Shown here: positions 1-10,744 of the stretch, in pieces
Numbering within the stretch: position 1 is the stretch's first letter
How the letters are laid out: every line of letters begins with the position of its first letter
Assembly (NCBI GenBank): GCA_964035575.1
Contig: OZ037861.1
Span: forward strand, 434,001 to 498,000
Length of the DNA: 64,000 nt
Direction of reading: 5' to 3'
From: Rhynchopus sp. YZ270_cl-10
Taxonomy: Eukaryota > Euglenozoa > Diplonemea > Diplonemida > Diplonemidae
Made by a program: the position numbers and the translations under genes
Notes under the pieces: model-generated
Seen by the model: only the letters and a program-made list of their open reading frames with translations
The model's database searches: none
Told to the model about the DNA's origin: nothing

Positions 1-413
1 GAGAGTTTTTTCTTTTCTTTTTTTTTGCTTACACGCAGTGTTATCAGAAACTGAACATGAGCCAACGGTAAATTTGTCCTCACGCTTTTTGAACCATTCC
101 CCTCACCCTACGTCCCACTCCCAATCTTTTTACCCTCTCCCTCTCTCCGTATGTATTCCCCTGCTCTCGAGGGAAGGATTCAACAGATCGTATCAGAGTA
201 TTCAGCAACTCTTCTCCTCTTCTATCCAACGATAGGCATGCTCTCTGCCTGTGTACTCTCTGTTTGCGGCAGCGCACCTTGGAATGAGGACGTCAGGTGT
301 GATGTGGGTGTGAGCATAGTTGATACGAAAGTTGGTCGGTCTGGTGTCGGTCTTCAGGGCTTGTTTGTTGAGAGCATCAGAACATTGAGGGTCTCTAAAA
401 AAATCATGGACAG
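1..413. other. Upstream flank of the WD40 array, with a dispersed repeat
   Basis: No gene is recognised. Bases 1-80 match 49508-49581: a T-rich run, then CTTACACG, AGTGTTAT, AGAAACT and AGCCAACG in the same order and spacing, so this is a dispersed repeat. Similarity to the leaders of the other WD40 genes starts only near 414 (ACACCCGCATCACTCAC-like). Gene 1 therefore lacks the upstream block and most of the leader shared by genes 2 to 6, and this point marks the left edge of the array duplication. Confidence 0.6.
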
Positions 414-470
414 CCACCCGCATCACTCACACCACACCCCAAACTTTGCTTCAGATTTCCCAATACAACA

Positions 471-2450
471 ATGCTTGCGCTTGGTGTTCTTGCGGCTGCG
501 ACACTTGGTGGGTACACGGTAGACACTTGCCCACCTGACAGTTACTGCATCCAGGCTTCAATCGAGGATCGATTAGTGTCTCACTTGGCTGTGCAGCCGA
601 ACGGGCAGTACATGGCGGTTGCAAGTCGTACCCTCATGCATGCGCGTCTCACAAAAGAGCAGTACACGTATGGTGACCTGCCGCACATCATCGCCTTTGG
701 CGGTTACATTGTTACTTCTGTTGTCTTCACACCCGACAACCAACAGCTGTTTGTTTCTCTCGGCAAGATAGTGCTTGCCTACAGGTCCCTTCCCTCATCG
801 GAGGTTGTGAGAGTAACTTCACGTGAATACCAAACACTTGCAGTGAGTGCCGACAGCACGTTGCTGGCGACAGGACCCACTGTGGCTATTCCGAAGATCG
901 ACCCGGAAGTGGTGAAGATATACGACACAGACACGCTGGCGGAGGTGGCAAGCGTGTTGGTGTCAGAGGGCGGGGTCATCACGGAGCTGACGTTCTCGCC
1001 TGACGGTGCGTACCTTGCGTACTGCAATGCAGGGGAGGGGGTGGTTGTGGTGATCCGCACTGCGGACTGGACACGTGCCTTTGAGTACCAGCTGGTGGGT
1101 GTGAACACAGTGCGGTTTTCGGCAGACAGCAGCGCAGTGCTGGCAACGTCTGTCATCATGAGATCGGTTGTGAGGTGGATCCTGGGGACCGGCACAGTCG
1201 CACAAGTCTTGTTGCGTCCCACAGAAGTGACTACACCTGTGTGGTCACCTGACGCACGTCGCATCGCGTATAGGAGCGGCACCACGGTCACCGTGCATCA
1301 GTTTGATTCCAGCACAGACCCCATTGTGATCACCACAGTCCATGCCGTTGGTGTTATGATGTTCAGGCGTGATACACTCTTGCAGACCTGCGCAAAAGAG
1401 TCTGGACACTGCAAGATCTGGTCCATCCCTGCGGCCACCACCCTGCCCACCGCCATTCCCACTCCTCAACCCACTGACATCCCAAGTGTGCCGACGACAG
1501 TGGAACCGAGTGCCGAGACGACGAACGCACCACCGTCGGTGTGTGTGCAGCCCAGCACCCTGACCGGCACGTGTGCGTCGACTCTGAACTGTGCGCTGCA
1601 GATCCGGCACCCGGAGCCTGTGCGCAGCGTGGCCTTCTCACCTGACAGCACAACACTTGCGACAGGGTCTGTGGACGGCCGTGTCCGTCTCTTCACTGCA
1701 AGCGGGACGTTCCTGCGCTATGCCGGGTGTGTGGACTTTGTTGCGCACGACATTGCGTTCTCACCAGACAGCACGCGCTTTGCTGTGGGCGGAGATGCAG
1801 GGAACCTGGTCGTCTGCGACAGTGCGACAGGCGAGGCACTGCTGCACCTCGCTGTGCACAGCAGCATGCCCGTGACACGTGTGTCCTTCTCTGAGGACGG
1901 TGCCTGGGTCATCTCTGCAGGAAGCGACTCTGCTGTGAGAAAGTACAGTGCGATTGTTGCGGGGAAGCCGGACCTTGTGCTGCAAGGCTACACACGTGAC
2001 GCAGTGTTCTCTGCAGGTGGTGCACGCATCGCGACTGTGGGCACAAATGTTGCAGACCCTGTCGTTGTCTGGGATGCCGACAACGGTGCGCAGAAGGAGG
2101 TGCTTGAGCTGACCCTGGGCGACGTGCGGACGCTCTCGTTCAACAGCAACGCAACACAGCTGGCAAGGGGGTACCCCGACGGGAAGGTGCGGGTGTGGAG
2201 TGGCGGTGCCGACAGACTCACCCTTGCACTGCCGTCGGGGCTTCTCTCCGATGCAGCCTTCAGCCCAGACGACGAGCACATCGCGGCAGTGGGTCTGCAG
2301 GACGTGCTTGTGTGGGATGCCGCCTCAGGAGCAGTCGTGGCCAACCTCGTTGCACACACCTCAGTCGTCAACAGACTTGCGTTCTCGTCTGACAGCTCCC
2401 GTCTCGCGACTGCAGGACACGACGGAATCGTCTATGTGTGGAACCTCTGA
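471..2450 (+). CDS. Secreted double WD40 beta-propeller protein, array copy 1
   Basis: This is a 659-residue frame without introns. Residues 1-14 (MLALGVLAAATLGG) form a signal peptide, so the protein should be secreted. Two WD40-like halves follow. Each has repeats with FSPD or FSADSS strands and VWD or VRW ends (for example VAFSPDSTTLATGS and VVVWDADNG). A Pro/Thr/Ser linker at about 320-355 (PTAIPTPQPT and related) separates them. There is no C-terminal membrane segment or obvious GPI signal; the protein ends in VYVWNL. Secreted WD40 propellers are unusual, because the fold is mostly intracellular. The start is shared with all the paralogues, and CAATACAACA precedes it. The function is unknown; ligand binding or a recognition role is inference only. 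Confidence 0.88.
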   Translation: MLALGVLAAATLGGYTVDTCPPDSYCIQASIEDRLVSHLAVQPNGQYMAVASRTLMHARLTKEQYTYGDLPHIIAFGGYIVTSVVFTPDNQQLFVSLGKIVLAYRSLPSSEVVRVTSREYQTLAVSADSTLLATGPTVAIPKIDPEVVKIYDTDTLAEVASVLVSEGGVITELTFSPDGAYLAYCNAGEGVVVVIRTADWTRAFEYQLVGVNTVRFSADSSAVLATSVIMRSVVRWILGTGTVAQVLLRPTEVTTPVWSPDARRIAYRSGTTVTVHQFDSSTDPIVITTVHAVGVMMFRRDTLLQTCAKESGHCKIWSIPAATTLPTAIPTPQPTDIPSVPTTVEPSAETTNAPPSVCVQPSTLTGTCASTLNCALQIRHPEPVRSVAFSPDSTTLATGSVDGRVRLFTASGTFLRYAGCVDFVAHDIAFSPDSTRFAVGGDAGNLVVCDSATGEALLHLAVHSSMPVTRVSFSEDGAWVISAGSDSAVRKYSAIVAGKPDLVLQGYTRDAVFSAGGARIATVGTNVADPVVVWDADNGAQKEVLELTLGDVRTLSFNSNATQLARGYPDGKVRVWSGGADRLTLALPSGLLSDAAFSPDDEHIAAVGLQDVLVWDAASGAVVANLVAHTSVVNRLAFSSDSSRLATAGHDGIVYVWNL

Positions 2451-2521
2451 GCCAAGGATGATTGAAGGATTGTTGCTGTCTTTTTCTGGAAACAAATTGT
2501 GTTTTATTTTTCTTCATGAAA

Positions 2522-2547
2522 AGCAAATGGGATGATATCCCGTTGCT
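2522..2547 (+). promoter_or_regulatory. 3' UTR stem-loop of WD40 gene 1
   Basis: AGCAAATGGGA and TCCCGTTGCT pair with one bulged A around the loop TGATA. The stem is conserved downstream of all six WD40 genes, while only the 5-base loop varies (TGATA, TAATT or TAATG). It is probably an RNA processing or stability element. Confidence 0.6.
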
Positions 2548-3220
2548 CTTTTGTCGGATTTAGTTTATCTGGTTTGTAGTTTGTGTTGTTTGACATTGCG
2601 TGAGTTGTGGCTCATTTGTGCAGTGCTTCACTGAATCAATATTTTTCAAATGTAAACCTGTGTGTGAACACATGAGCGATGTTCATGTTTGAACTACCGT
2701 AACCGTGCTGTTGTACACTGTACAAATTGGACAGATACTCATTTTTTGTTCGAATAGTGCAACGCGTGCAGGAGAGGGTAGTGGTGTTTGGCAATCTTCC
2801 GCAGACATGCCGTGTGTCTGCAAAAGTGATGTGGAGTACACCGATCTGCAATGTGTTGCTGCAGACCTGTTCAGCAGTCCTCTTTATTACCGAGCTTTTG
2901 ACTAGACGCGTCAGGCCCGGTCTTGCTTTTCATTTTTCATTTTTCATTTTTTTTCCCCCCTCTTCTTTGAATTTTTACACGGCTATGCGTTTTCTTTGTT
3001 GACCTTTGTCGGTAGACACAGGGCCGGCGCACTAACCTGATGACATGTTTACTTGTCGAGGTATGAGCTATGGTCACTGTATAGGCTGATTAACAGCGTC
3101 ACCATGAGGCGCATCTGCTATTCCACGCTTCTTTGTTGATTTTGAGCTTTTGTGTATTGAAAAATTTATGTTCGCTTTGCACCCACCTCGGTGTCATGCT
3201 TCTCACAGAGGTCTCTTGTT
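2548..3220. other. Spacer 1, distal part
   Basis: No gene is seen. It contains blocks shared with spacers 3, 4 and 5: a segment around 2570-2650 with GTTTGTAGTTTGTGTTGTTT and CAGTGCTTCACTGA, and a segment around 2680-2760 with GTTCATGTTTGAACTACCGT. The rest (2900-3220) is T-rich and not repeated in the other spacers. Confidence 0.5.
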
Positions 3221-3749
3221 TACACCCCCACCACACACCATGATATAGCTCGCAGGCACAGCCAGGTCTGCATGACCAGTTGCCTAACATACACACTCAC
3301 GCATGTGACGTGTTCACAGGTGTTTCCCTTCCCCAGTTACCCCATGCTTGCGTGTCTCTGTGTGCAAGGGAGGACCACATCTGGTCTCCTTCGCACATAA
3401 CAGCACTGCGCTGCTGGGGTCTTTTTACCCTTTCTTTTTTAGACATAGTTTGAAAAAATGTGATATGAACCATCGAGATGTGATGATGTTGCGTCTCGAA
3501 AGTGAGGTTCCATAAATGCAACACAACAAAAACTGCTGTATTTTTCTAGACATCTATTCTTGCGAACAATTCTGCATCTCGCAGGTCAAAGGTGTGCTGC
3601 CACCACGCCACCCAGGGCATGTGGGAACGTGTCACACACCTGCCTGTGTTGAGGTGTCTGCATGAACAGCTACCGTTGTTCATTTCATTCCGACACCCGC
3701 ATCACTCACACCACACCCCAAACCTTGCTCCAGATTTTCCAATACAACA
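3221..3749 (+). promoter_or_regulatory. Conserved upstream block and leader of WD40 gene 2
   Basis: A block of about 210 bp (3221-3434) begins with a CACCCCCACCACACACC-type sequence and recurs before every later gene at about 7171, 11866, 15919, 20675 and 25172. A second block (about 3467-3749) leads to the ATG and contains CCACCACGCCACCCAGGGC and CACCCGCATCACTCACACCA. The leader ends in a pyrimidine-containing stretch with an AG about 18 bases before the ATG, a possible trans-splice acceptor. The blocks are likely the promoter and 5' UTR, judged only from conservation and position. Confidence 0.55.
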
Positions 3750-5747
3750 ATGCTTGCGCTTGGTGTTCTTGCGGCTGCGACACTTGGGTACACGGTAGAC
3801 ACTTGCCCATCTGACAGTTACTGCATCCAGGCTGCGATCGAGTCTAGCAGAGCTCCTCTCACTCACTTGGCTGTGCAGCCGAATGGGCAGTACATGGCGA
3901 TTACGGGTAGGTACACCATGGTTGTGCGTCTCACAAATGAGCAGTCCACGTATGGTGACCAGCCAGACACCTTCGGCATTGGCGGTGACACTATTACTTC
4001 TGTTGTCTTCACACCCGACAACCAGCAGGTGTTTCTTGCTATTGGCACGAGAGTGCTTGCCTGCAACTCCCTTCCCTCATCGGCGTATGTGGTAGTGGCC
4101 TCGGCTTCATCCCAAACACTTGCAGTGAGTGCCGACAGCACGTTGCTGGCGACAGGACCCACTGTGGCTAGTCCGGGGAACGACCTGGAAGTGGTGAAGA
4201 TATACAAGACAGACACGCTGGACTGGGTGACAAGCGTGTTGGTGTCAGAGGGCGGGGTCATCACGGAGCTGACGTTCTCGCCTGACGGTGCGTACCTTGC
4301 GTACTGCAATGCAGGGGAGGGGGTGGTTGTGGTGATCCGCACTGCGGACTGGACACGTGCCTTTGAGTACCAGCTGGTGGGTGTGAACACAGTGCGGTTC
4401 TCGGCAGACAGCAGCGCAGTGCTGGCAGCGTCTGTCACGAGCAGGTGGGTTGTGAGGTGGATCCTGGGGTCCGGCACAGTCGCACAAGCCTTGTTGCGTC
4501 CCACAGAAGTAACTACACTTGTGTGGTCACCTGACGCACGTCGCATCGCGTATGGGAGCGGCACCACGGTCACCGTGCATCAGTTTGATTCCAGCACTGA
4601 CCCCATTGTTATCACCACAGTCCATGAAGTGGGTGTTATGATGTTCAGGCGTGATACACTTTTGCAGACCTGCGCAACAGAGTCTGGACACTGCAAGATC
4701 TGGTCCATCCCTGCGGCCACCGTCCTGCCCACCGCCATTCCCACTCCTCAACCCCCAAGTGTGCAGCCCACCAATATTCCAAGTGTGCCGCCGACAGTGG
4801 AACCGAGTGCCGAGACGACGAACGCACCACCTTCGGTGTGTGTGCAGCCCAGCACCCTGACCGGCACGTGTGCGTCGACCCTGCAGTGTGCGCTGCAGAT
4901 CCGGCACCCGGAGCCTGTGCGCAGCGTGGCCTTCTCACCTGACAGCACAACACTTGCGACAGGGTCTGTGGACGGCCGTGTCCGTCTCTTCACTGCAAGC
5001 GGGACGTTCCTGCGCTATGCCGGGTGTGTGGACTTCGTTGCGCACGACATTGCGTTCTCACCAGACAGCACGCGCTTTGCTGTGGGCGGAGATGCAGGCA
5101 ACCTGGTCGTCTGCGACAGTGCAACAGGCGAGGCACTGCTGCACCTCGCTGTGCACAGCAGCATGCCTGTGACACGTGTGTCCTTCTCTGAGGACGGTGC
5201 CTGGGTCATCTCTGCAGGAAGCGACTCTGCTGTGAGAAAGTACAGTGCGATTGTTGCGGGGGAGCCGGACCTTGTGCTGCAAGGCTACACACGTGACGCA
5301 GTGTTCTCTGCAGGTGGTGCACGCATCGCGACTGTGGGCACACATGTTGCGGACCCTGTCGTTGTCTGGGATGCCGACAACGGTGCGCAGAAGGAGGTGC
5401 TTGAGCTGACCCTGGGCGACGTGCGGACACTCTCGTTCAACAGCAACGCAACACAGCTGGCAAGGGGGTACCCCGACGGGAAGGTGCGGGTGTGGAGTGG
5501 CGGTGCCGACAGACTCACCCTTGCACTGCCGTCGGGGCTTCTCTCCGATGCAGCCTTCAGCCCAGACGACGAGCACATCGCGGCAGTGGGCCTGCAGGAC
5601 GTGCTTGTGTGGGATGCCGCCTCAGGAGCAGTCGTGGCCAACCTCGTTGCACACACCTCAGTCGTCAACAGACTTGCGTTCTCGTCTGACAGCTCCCGTC
5701 TCGCGACTGCAGGACACGACGGAATCGTCTATGTGTGGAACCTCTGA
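3750..5747 (+). CDS. Secreted double WD40 beta-propeller protein, array copy 2
   Basis: The 665-residue frame has the same layout as copy 1: signal peptide MLALGVLAAATLG, a variable first propeller, a Pro/Thr linker with one extra QPTNIPS unit, and a nearly invariant second propeller. Compared with copy 1, differences concentrate in residues about 20-125 and 185-270. The central section (KIYKTDTLDWVTSV, VTSRWVVRWILG) is found again in copy 4, which points to gene conversion or unequal exchange. The mutual distance of about 3 to 5 kb between copies and the shared flanks show tandem duplication. Confidence 0.88.
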   Translation: MLALGVLAAATLGYTVDTCPSDSYCIQAAIESSRAPLTHLAVQPNGQYMAITGRYTMVVRLTNEQSTYGDQPDTFGIGGDTITSVVFTPDNQQVFLAIGTRVLACNSLPSSAYVVVASASSQTLAVSADSTLLATGPTVASPGNDLEVVKIYKTDTLDWVTSVLVSEGGVITELTFSPDGAYLAYCNAGEGVVVVIRTADWTRAFEYQLVGVNTVRFSADSSAVLAASVTSRWVVRWILGSGTVAQALLRPTEVTTLVWSPDARRIAYGSGTTVTVHQFDSSTDPIVITTVHEVGVMMFRRDTLLQTCATESGHCKIWSIPAATVLPTAIPTPQPPSVQPTNIPSVPPTVEPSAETTNAPPSVCVQPSTLTGTCASTLQCALQIRHPEPVRSVAFSPDSTTLATGSVDGRVRLFTASGTFLRYAGCVDFVAHDIAFSPDSTRFAVGGDAGNLVVCDSATGEALLHLAVHSSMPVTRVSFSEDGAWVISAGSDSAVRKYSAIVAGEPDLVLQGYTRDAVFSAGGARIATVGTHVADPVVVWDADNGAQKEVLELTLGDVRTLSFNSNATQLARGYPDGKVRVWSGGADRLTLALPSGLLSDAAFSPDDEHIAAVGLQDVLVWDAASGAVVANLVAHTSVVNRLAFSSDSSRLATAGHDGIVYVWNL

Positions 5748-5818
5748 GCCAATGATGATTGAAGGATTGTTGCTGTCTTTTTCTGGAAACAAATTCTGTT
5801 TTACTTTTCTTCGTGAAA

Positions 5819-5844
5819 AGCAAATGGGATAATTTCCCGTTGCT
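5819..5844 (+). promoter_or_regulatory. 3' UTR stem-loop of WD40 gene 2
   Basis: Same stem as after gene 1, with loop TAATT, followed by CTTTTA. Confidence 0.6.
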
Positions 5845-5857
5845 CTTTTATGGCACA

Positions 5858-6003
5858 GTGTTCATGTTCAACCACCGTAAACGTACTACATGGAGACTGT
5901 ACGAATTGTACAAAGCACTATTTTCTGTGCCAATAGAGCAACACTAATACGGTCTGCCGTATTCGTACAAAGTATCCACTGTACTATTGTTCGGCAGTAA
6001 ATA
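5858..6003. repeat. Spacer block shared by spacers 2 and 4
   Basis: This block is repeated nearly base for base at about 14905-15049. It contains the perfect hairpin AATACGG-TCTG-CCGTATT (5946-5963) and paired GTACGAATTGTACAAA. The function is unknown. Confidence 0.55.
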
Positions 6004-6744
6004 CACTATGTTGCAGAATTAATGGCACTTGACCACTTTTTTTTAAAAAAGGGCAAAATTGGACAAACACATTTTCAAAACCCATCATACAATTTACATC
6101 CAGGAATACGAGAAAAGTGATAATTTAATAGTGAAGTGTTTTGGTGTGCCTTTGCAAGGGCACACCAAAACACGCATTGGTCTAAGGTGCTGTTCAACAA
6201 TTGGCCTTCCCTCGGGTTAGTAAAATAATGATGTTGTCTGGCTTGCAGAGGGTGACGAGCCGACTCCAACCGCTAGTAAGGTCAGGGTTACCCAGAAGCT
6301 TCACATGTGGGGTGGGATCACAACGAGAGCTAAGACACGACTCTCTGTTTACGAGGGGTTACTTACTTCTGAGAAGTACAAGGTACTATTGCAGAAAGAC
6401 CTGAAACAAATAAAAGAACTCCTTCCTGACAGCAGCTACTTCCTTCAGCAGGATGGGGGCTCCTTGCCACACTGCCAACGCTACTCGAGACTTCCTCTGC
6501 ACCCAGCCTTTCTCGTTCATCTCTTAAGCAGACTGGCCAGGCAACTCCCCTGATCTGAATTCTAGTGAGAACTTGGGGCCAAACAGCAGTTTGCAGTCAA
6601 CGTTAGGGATCAAAAAGACGTGATTTTTACGCCCCCCCCCGCACCCATTTTAGGCACAACCTGGTGATAATACCATGTACTTTGTCAAATTTTTCCAATT
6701 TTACAAAAAATATCGTCAGGTGCCATTAATTCTGAGACGCACTG
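6004..6744 (+). mobile_element. Decayed Tc1/mariner DNA transposon
   Basis: The ends form imperfect inverted repeats: CACTATGTTGCAGAATTAAT on the left, and on the right the complement of CAGTGCGTCTCAGAATTAAT. A TA lies on each side (6002-6003, 6745-6746). The equivalent site in spacer 4 is empty (a single TA at 15048-15049). Inside, about 6250-6600 reads as Tc1-type transposase: HMWGGITTRAKT, then YFLQQDGGSLPHC (the QQD box), then, in another frame, WPGNSPDLN. At 741 bp it is about half the usual 1.3-1.6 kb, so the DNA-binding part is missing and the frame is broken. It is non-autonomous. Confidence 0.82.
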
Positions 6745-7170
6745 TATGTTCGACCTTTTCAGGATTTCTCTGGAACTTCGACCTTTTTTATGGTCGAACA
6801 TTTTTACGATTACGGGACAGAGATTCTTGAAGCTTTTGTTATGGGCGGGTTTCCTTGGATGTATATTAATGTGTGTGAATGACATGTATGACGCGCGGCG
6901 TTGGTGTCTGGAGAGTGAAGGTGCTACGCATAATGCCCATCACAAAAGCCCCACTTACTGTGGACCGTAGTAATTGCCCAACTCATTTTACAGCAAATAG
7001 TCCAACAGTATTGCTGTCCATATTAAGTACTGTACAACTTATGTACGATGCATCTATAGTACGTTTGCGGTGTTATTTTCTCCAGTGCCTGCTTCCGTCC
7101 CTCAACGGTGCAGCGTTTGCGCTTTCACCTTCTTTTTGGTTTTTTATCCCCTTTGTGAGGAGTGTCTTCT

Positions 7171-8005
7171 TTACACCCACCCACACCCCCACCACACACC
7201 ATGATATAGCTCGCAGGCACAGCCAGGTCTGCATGACCAGTTGCCTAACATACACACTCACGCATGTGACGTGTTCACAGGTGTTTCCCTTCCCCAGTTA
7301 CCCCATGCTTGAGTGTCTCTGTGTGCAAGGGAGGACCACACCTGGTCTCCTTCGCACATAACAGCACTGCGCTGCTGGGGTCTTTTTACCCTTTCATGTT
7401 TAGACATAGTTTAGGCAATGGGCCTTTTGTTGGATTCATGAGTGCACTTTTTATTTTTGCACTTGATCTGAAACATTACGTACAAGCCACTTGCGGTGGT
7501 GGCGCACGGTTTTCTGAGTTGCACACATAGTAAACAAGACCTTCCCAGAAATATTCTGGATTGGAGCTTTTCACGTTTGAACCACTTTGGGTTATGCCAA
7601 GGTGAGAGAAGAAGCATCGAATGTGAAAGAGAGTCTGGAGCAAACAGCTGTTTGCTTTCTTGCAGCATTGTTTCGTTCGAGATTATTGTTATGTGCGTTA
7701 TTTCAAAACAAGACTGAAAAATGGACCATCGAGATGTGATGATGTTGCGTCTCGAAAGTGAGGTTCCACAAATGCAACACAACAAAAACTGCTGTATTTT
7801 TCTCGACATCTATTCTTGCGAACAATTCTGCATCTCGCAGGTCAAAGGTGTGCTGCCACCACGCCACCCAGGGCATGTGGGAACGTGTCACATACCTGCC
7901 TGTGTTGAGGTGTCTGCATGAACAGCTACCGTTGTTCATTTCATTCCGACACCCGCATCACTCACACCACACCCCAAACCTTGCTTCAGATTTTCCAATA
8001 CAACA
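7171..8005 (+). promoter_or_regulatory. Conserved upstream block and leader of WD40 gene 3
   Basis: This is the full-length form of the block. The distal conserved part is 7171-7396. A middle part (about 7400-7720) is shared with spacers 3 and 4 but shortened in 1 and 5. The leader is 7721-8005. An AG after TTGCTTC at 7988-7989 is a candidate splice acceptor 16 bases before the ATG. Confidence 0.5.
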
Positions 8006-9994
8006 ATGCTTGCGCTTGGTGTTCTTGCGGCTGCGACACTTGGTGGGTACACGGTAGACACTTGCCCACCTGACAGTTTGTGCATACAGGCTGCGATCGA
8101 AGATGGCCCCGTCTCACACTTGGCTGTGCAGCCGAACGGGCAGTACATGGCGGTGGCAAATGGAGACCACATGTTTGTGCGTCTCACAAATGAGCAGTCC
8201 ACGTATGGTGACCAGCCAGACATCTTCCGCATTATTTCTCTTAGCACTATTACTTCTGTTGTCTTTTCACCCGACAACCAACAGCTGTTTCTTGCTACGG
8301 GCACTACAGTGAGTGCCTACAACGCCCTTCCCTCGTCGCAGTCAGCGGTAGTGACTTCATCTCCATCCCAAACACTTGCAGTGAGTGCCGACAGCACGTT
8401 GCTGGCGACAGGACCCACTGTGGCTAGTCCGGGGAACGACCTGGAAGTGGTGAAGATATACAACACAGACACGCTGGCGGAGGTGGCAAGCGTGTTGGTG
8501 TCAGAGGGCGGGGTCATCACAGAGCTGACGTTCTCGCCTGACGGTGCGTACCTTGCGTACTGCAATGCAGGGGAGGGGGTGGTTGTGGTGATCCGCACTG
8601 CGGACTGGACACGTGCCTTTGAGTACCAGCTGGTGGGTGTGAACACAGTGCGGTTCTCGGCAGACAGCAGCGCAGTGCTGGCAGCGTCTACCACCATCCT
8701 TCAGGTTACAAGGTGGATCCTGGGTGATCCCGTGGGACTAATGATATTGCCATTCAAGGAGCTAACTTCCTTTGTGTGGTCGCCTGACGCACGTCGCATC
8801 GCGTATAGGAGCGCCACCGGGGTAAACGTGTATGAGTTTGACATCAGCAGTGACACTGAGTTCTTGCATATTTGGATAGGCACAGACCATGCAGGTGTTA
8901 TGATGTTCAGGCGTGATACACTTTTGCAGACCTGCGCAAAAGAGTCTGGACACTGCAAGATCTGGTCCATCCCTGCGGCCAGCGCCCTGCCCACCGCCAT
9001 TCCCACTCTTCAGCCCACTGACATCCCAAGTGTGCCGCCGACAGTGGAACCGAGTGCCGAGACGACGAACGCACCACCATCGGTGTGTGTGCAGCCCAGC
9101 ACCCTGACCGGCACGTGTGCGTCGACCCTGCACTGTGCGCTGCAGATCCGGCACCCGGAGCCTGTGCGCAGCGTGGCCTTCTCACCTGACAGCACAACAC
9201 TTGCGACAGGGTCTGTGGACGGCCGTGTCCGTCTCTTCACTGCAAGCGGGACGTTCCTGCGCTATGCCGGGTGTGTGGACTTTGTTGCGCACGACATTGC
9301 GTTCTCACCAGACAGCACGCGCTTTGCTGTGGGCGGAGATGCAGGGAACCTGGTCGTCTGCGACAGTGCGACAGGCGAGGCACTGCTGCACCTCGCTGTG
9401 CACAGCAGCATGCCCGTGACACGTGTGTCCTTCTCTGAGGACGGTGCCTGGGTCATCTCTGCAGGAAGCGACTCTGCTGTGAGAAAGTACAGTGCGATTG
9501 TTGCGGGGAAGCCGGACCTTGTGCTGCAAGGCTACACACGTGACGCAGTGTTCTCTGCAGGTGGTGCACGCATCGCGACTGTGGGCACACATGTTGCAGA
9601 CCCTGTCGTTGTCTGGGATGCCGACAACGGTGCGCAGAAGGAGGTGCTTGAGCTGACCCTGGGCGACGTGCGGACGCTCTCGTTCAACAGCAACGCAACA
9701 CAGCTGGCAAGGGGGTACCCCGACGGGAAGGTGCGGGTGTGGAGTGACGGTGCCGACAGACTCACCCTTGCACTGCCGTCGGGGCTTCTCTCCGATGCAG
9801 CCTTCAGCCCAGACGACGAGCACATCGCGGCAGTGGGTCTGCAGGACGTGCTTGTGTGGGATGCCGCCTCAGGAGCAGTCGTGGCCAACCTCGTTGCACA
9901 CACCTCAGTCGTCAACAGACTTGCGTTCTCGTCTGACAGCTCCCGTCTCGCGACTGCAGGACACGACGGAATCGTCTATGTGTGGAACCTCTGA
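8006..9994 (+). CDS. Secreted double WD40 beta-propeller protein, array copy 3
   Basis: The 662-residue frame has the signal peptide MLALGVLAAATLGG, the linker PTAIPTLQPTDIPSVPP and the conserved second propeller. It has a distinct section at residues about 225-290 (ILQVTRWILGDPVGLMIL, VYEFDISSDTEFLHIW) that no other copy shows. Its first 110 residues are nearly identical to those of copy 4. Variation is therefore block-like rather than scattered. The neighbours and 3' hairpin are as for the other copies, though the hairpin is pushed about 250 bp downstream by an insertion. Confidence 0.88.
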   Translation: MLALGVLAAATLGGYTVDTCPPDSLCIQAAIEDGPVSHLAVQPNGQYMAVANGDHMFVRLTNEQSTYGDQPDIFRIISLSTITSVVFSPDNQQLFLATGTTVSAYNALPSSQSAVVTSSPSQTLAVSADSTLLATGPTVASPGNDLEVVKIYNTDTLAEVASVLVSEGGVITELTFSPDGAYLAYCNAGEGVVVVIRTADWTRAFEYQLVGVNTVRFSADSSAVLAASTTILQVTRWILGDPVGLMILPFKELTSFVWSPDARRIAYRSATGVNVYEFDISSDTEFLHIWIGTDHAGVMMFRRDTLLQTCAKESGHCKIWSIPAASALPTAIPTLQPTDIPSVPPTVEPSAETTNAPPSVCVQPSTLTGTCASTLHCALQIRHPEPVRSVAFSPDSTTLATGSVDGRVRLFTASGTFLRYAGCVDFVAHDIAFSPDSTRFAVGGDAGNLVVCDSATGEALLHLAVHSSMPVTRVSFSEDGAWVISAGSDSAVRKYSAIVAGKPDLVLQGYTRDAVFSAGGARIATVGTHVADPVVVWDADNGAQKEVLELTLGDVRTLSFNSNATQLARGYPDGKVRVWSDGADRLTLALPSGLLSDAAFSPDDEHIAAVGLQDVLVWDAASGAVVANLVAHTSVVNRLAFSSDSSRLATAGHDGIVYVWNL

Positions 9995-10044
9995 GCCAAG
10001 GATGATTGAAGGATTGTTGCTGTCTTTTTCTGGAAACAATTTGT

Positions 10045-10295
10045 GTTTTATTTTGTATGATTACATGCAATGCTAAAAGGAAATTGAACACCGTACCTTA
10101 CTCCCATCCTTTTTCTATTTTTCTAATCCGGGGCGGGTTGGAGTTGAGGCACATTTCACCGACAGGTCGAGGTGTGTGCGTTTCACCACAAACTCTCCCT
10201 TTTGTCTTTATTGTTTTTATTGCTTTATTGTTTGTGGGGGTGGGGGGAAAACATAAAAAGGAAAAGTAGGGTGCGGTTTCAATTTCTTCATGAAC
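10045..10295. other. Insertion in the 3' UTR of WD40 gene 3
   Basis: The other copies have about 50-75 bases between the stop codon and the conserved hairpin; this copy has about 300. The extra about 245 bases include a GTTTGTGGGGGTGGGG run and a T-rich stretch. I see no inverted ends or target duplication, so its nature is unknown. Confidence 0.5.
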
Positions 10296-10321
10296 AGCAA
10301 ATGGGATAATGTCCCGTTGCT
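10296..10321 (+). promoter_or_regulatory. 3' UTR stem-loop of WD40 gene 3
   Basis: Same stem with loop TAATG, kept intact although an insertion separates it from the gene. Confidence 0.55.
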
Positions 10322-10744
10322 CTTTTGTCGCATTTATTTTATTTGATTTATAAGTTGTGTTGTTTGGCATTGAGTGCGGGGCTGCTCATTTGTGCAGTGT
10401 ATCACTGATTCACTATTTTTGATGTATATGCACACATATGACTCGTTGTTCATGTTTCAACTACCGTAAACGTACCACATGTACTTATTGTATAAGGCTC
10501 CATTTTTAGTTCAAATAGTCGATCATTAGCACAGTCCAGATCTTCTTGAAGCTTGTGATGGGCGGTTTTCCGGGGATTTATTTTTTTGTGTTATCAAGCA
10601 TTGACGAATAGAAATGGAAAACGACGGATGGTGCGTGCCCGCTTTAGCGTATTGTTTTTCCACTAACATCACTCACATTCATCAGTGAAAAACACAAACC
10701 TTTTGCGGTGCGATAAACGAAGCGTGCTATTGGGGAACATGTGA

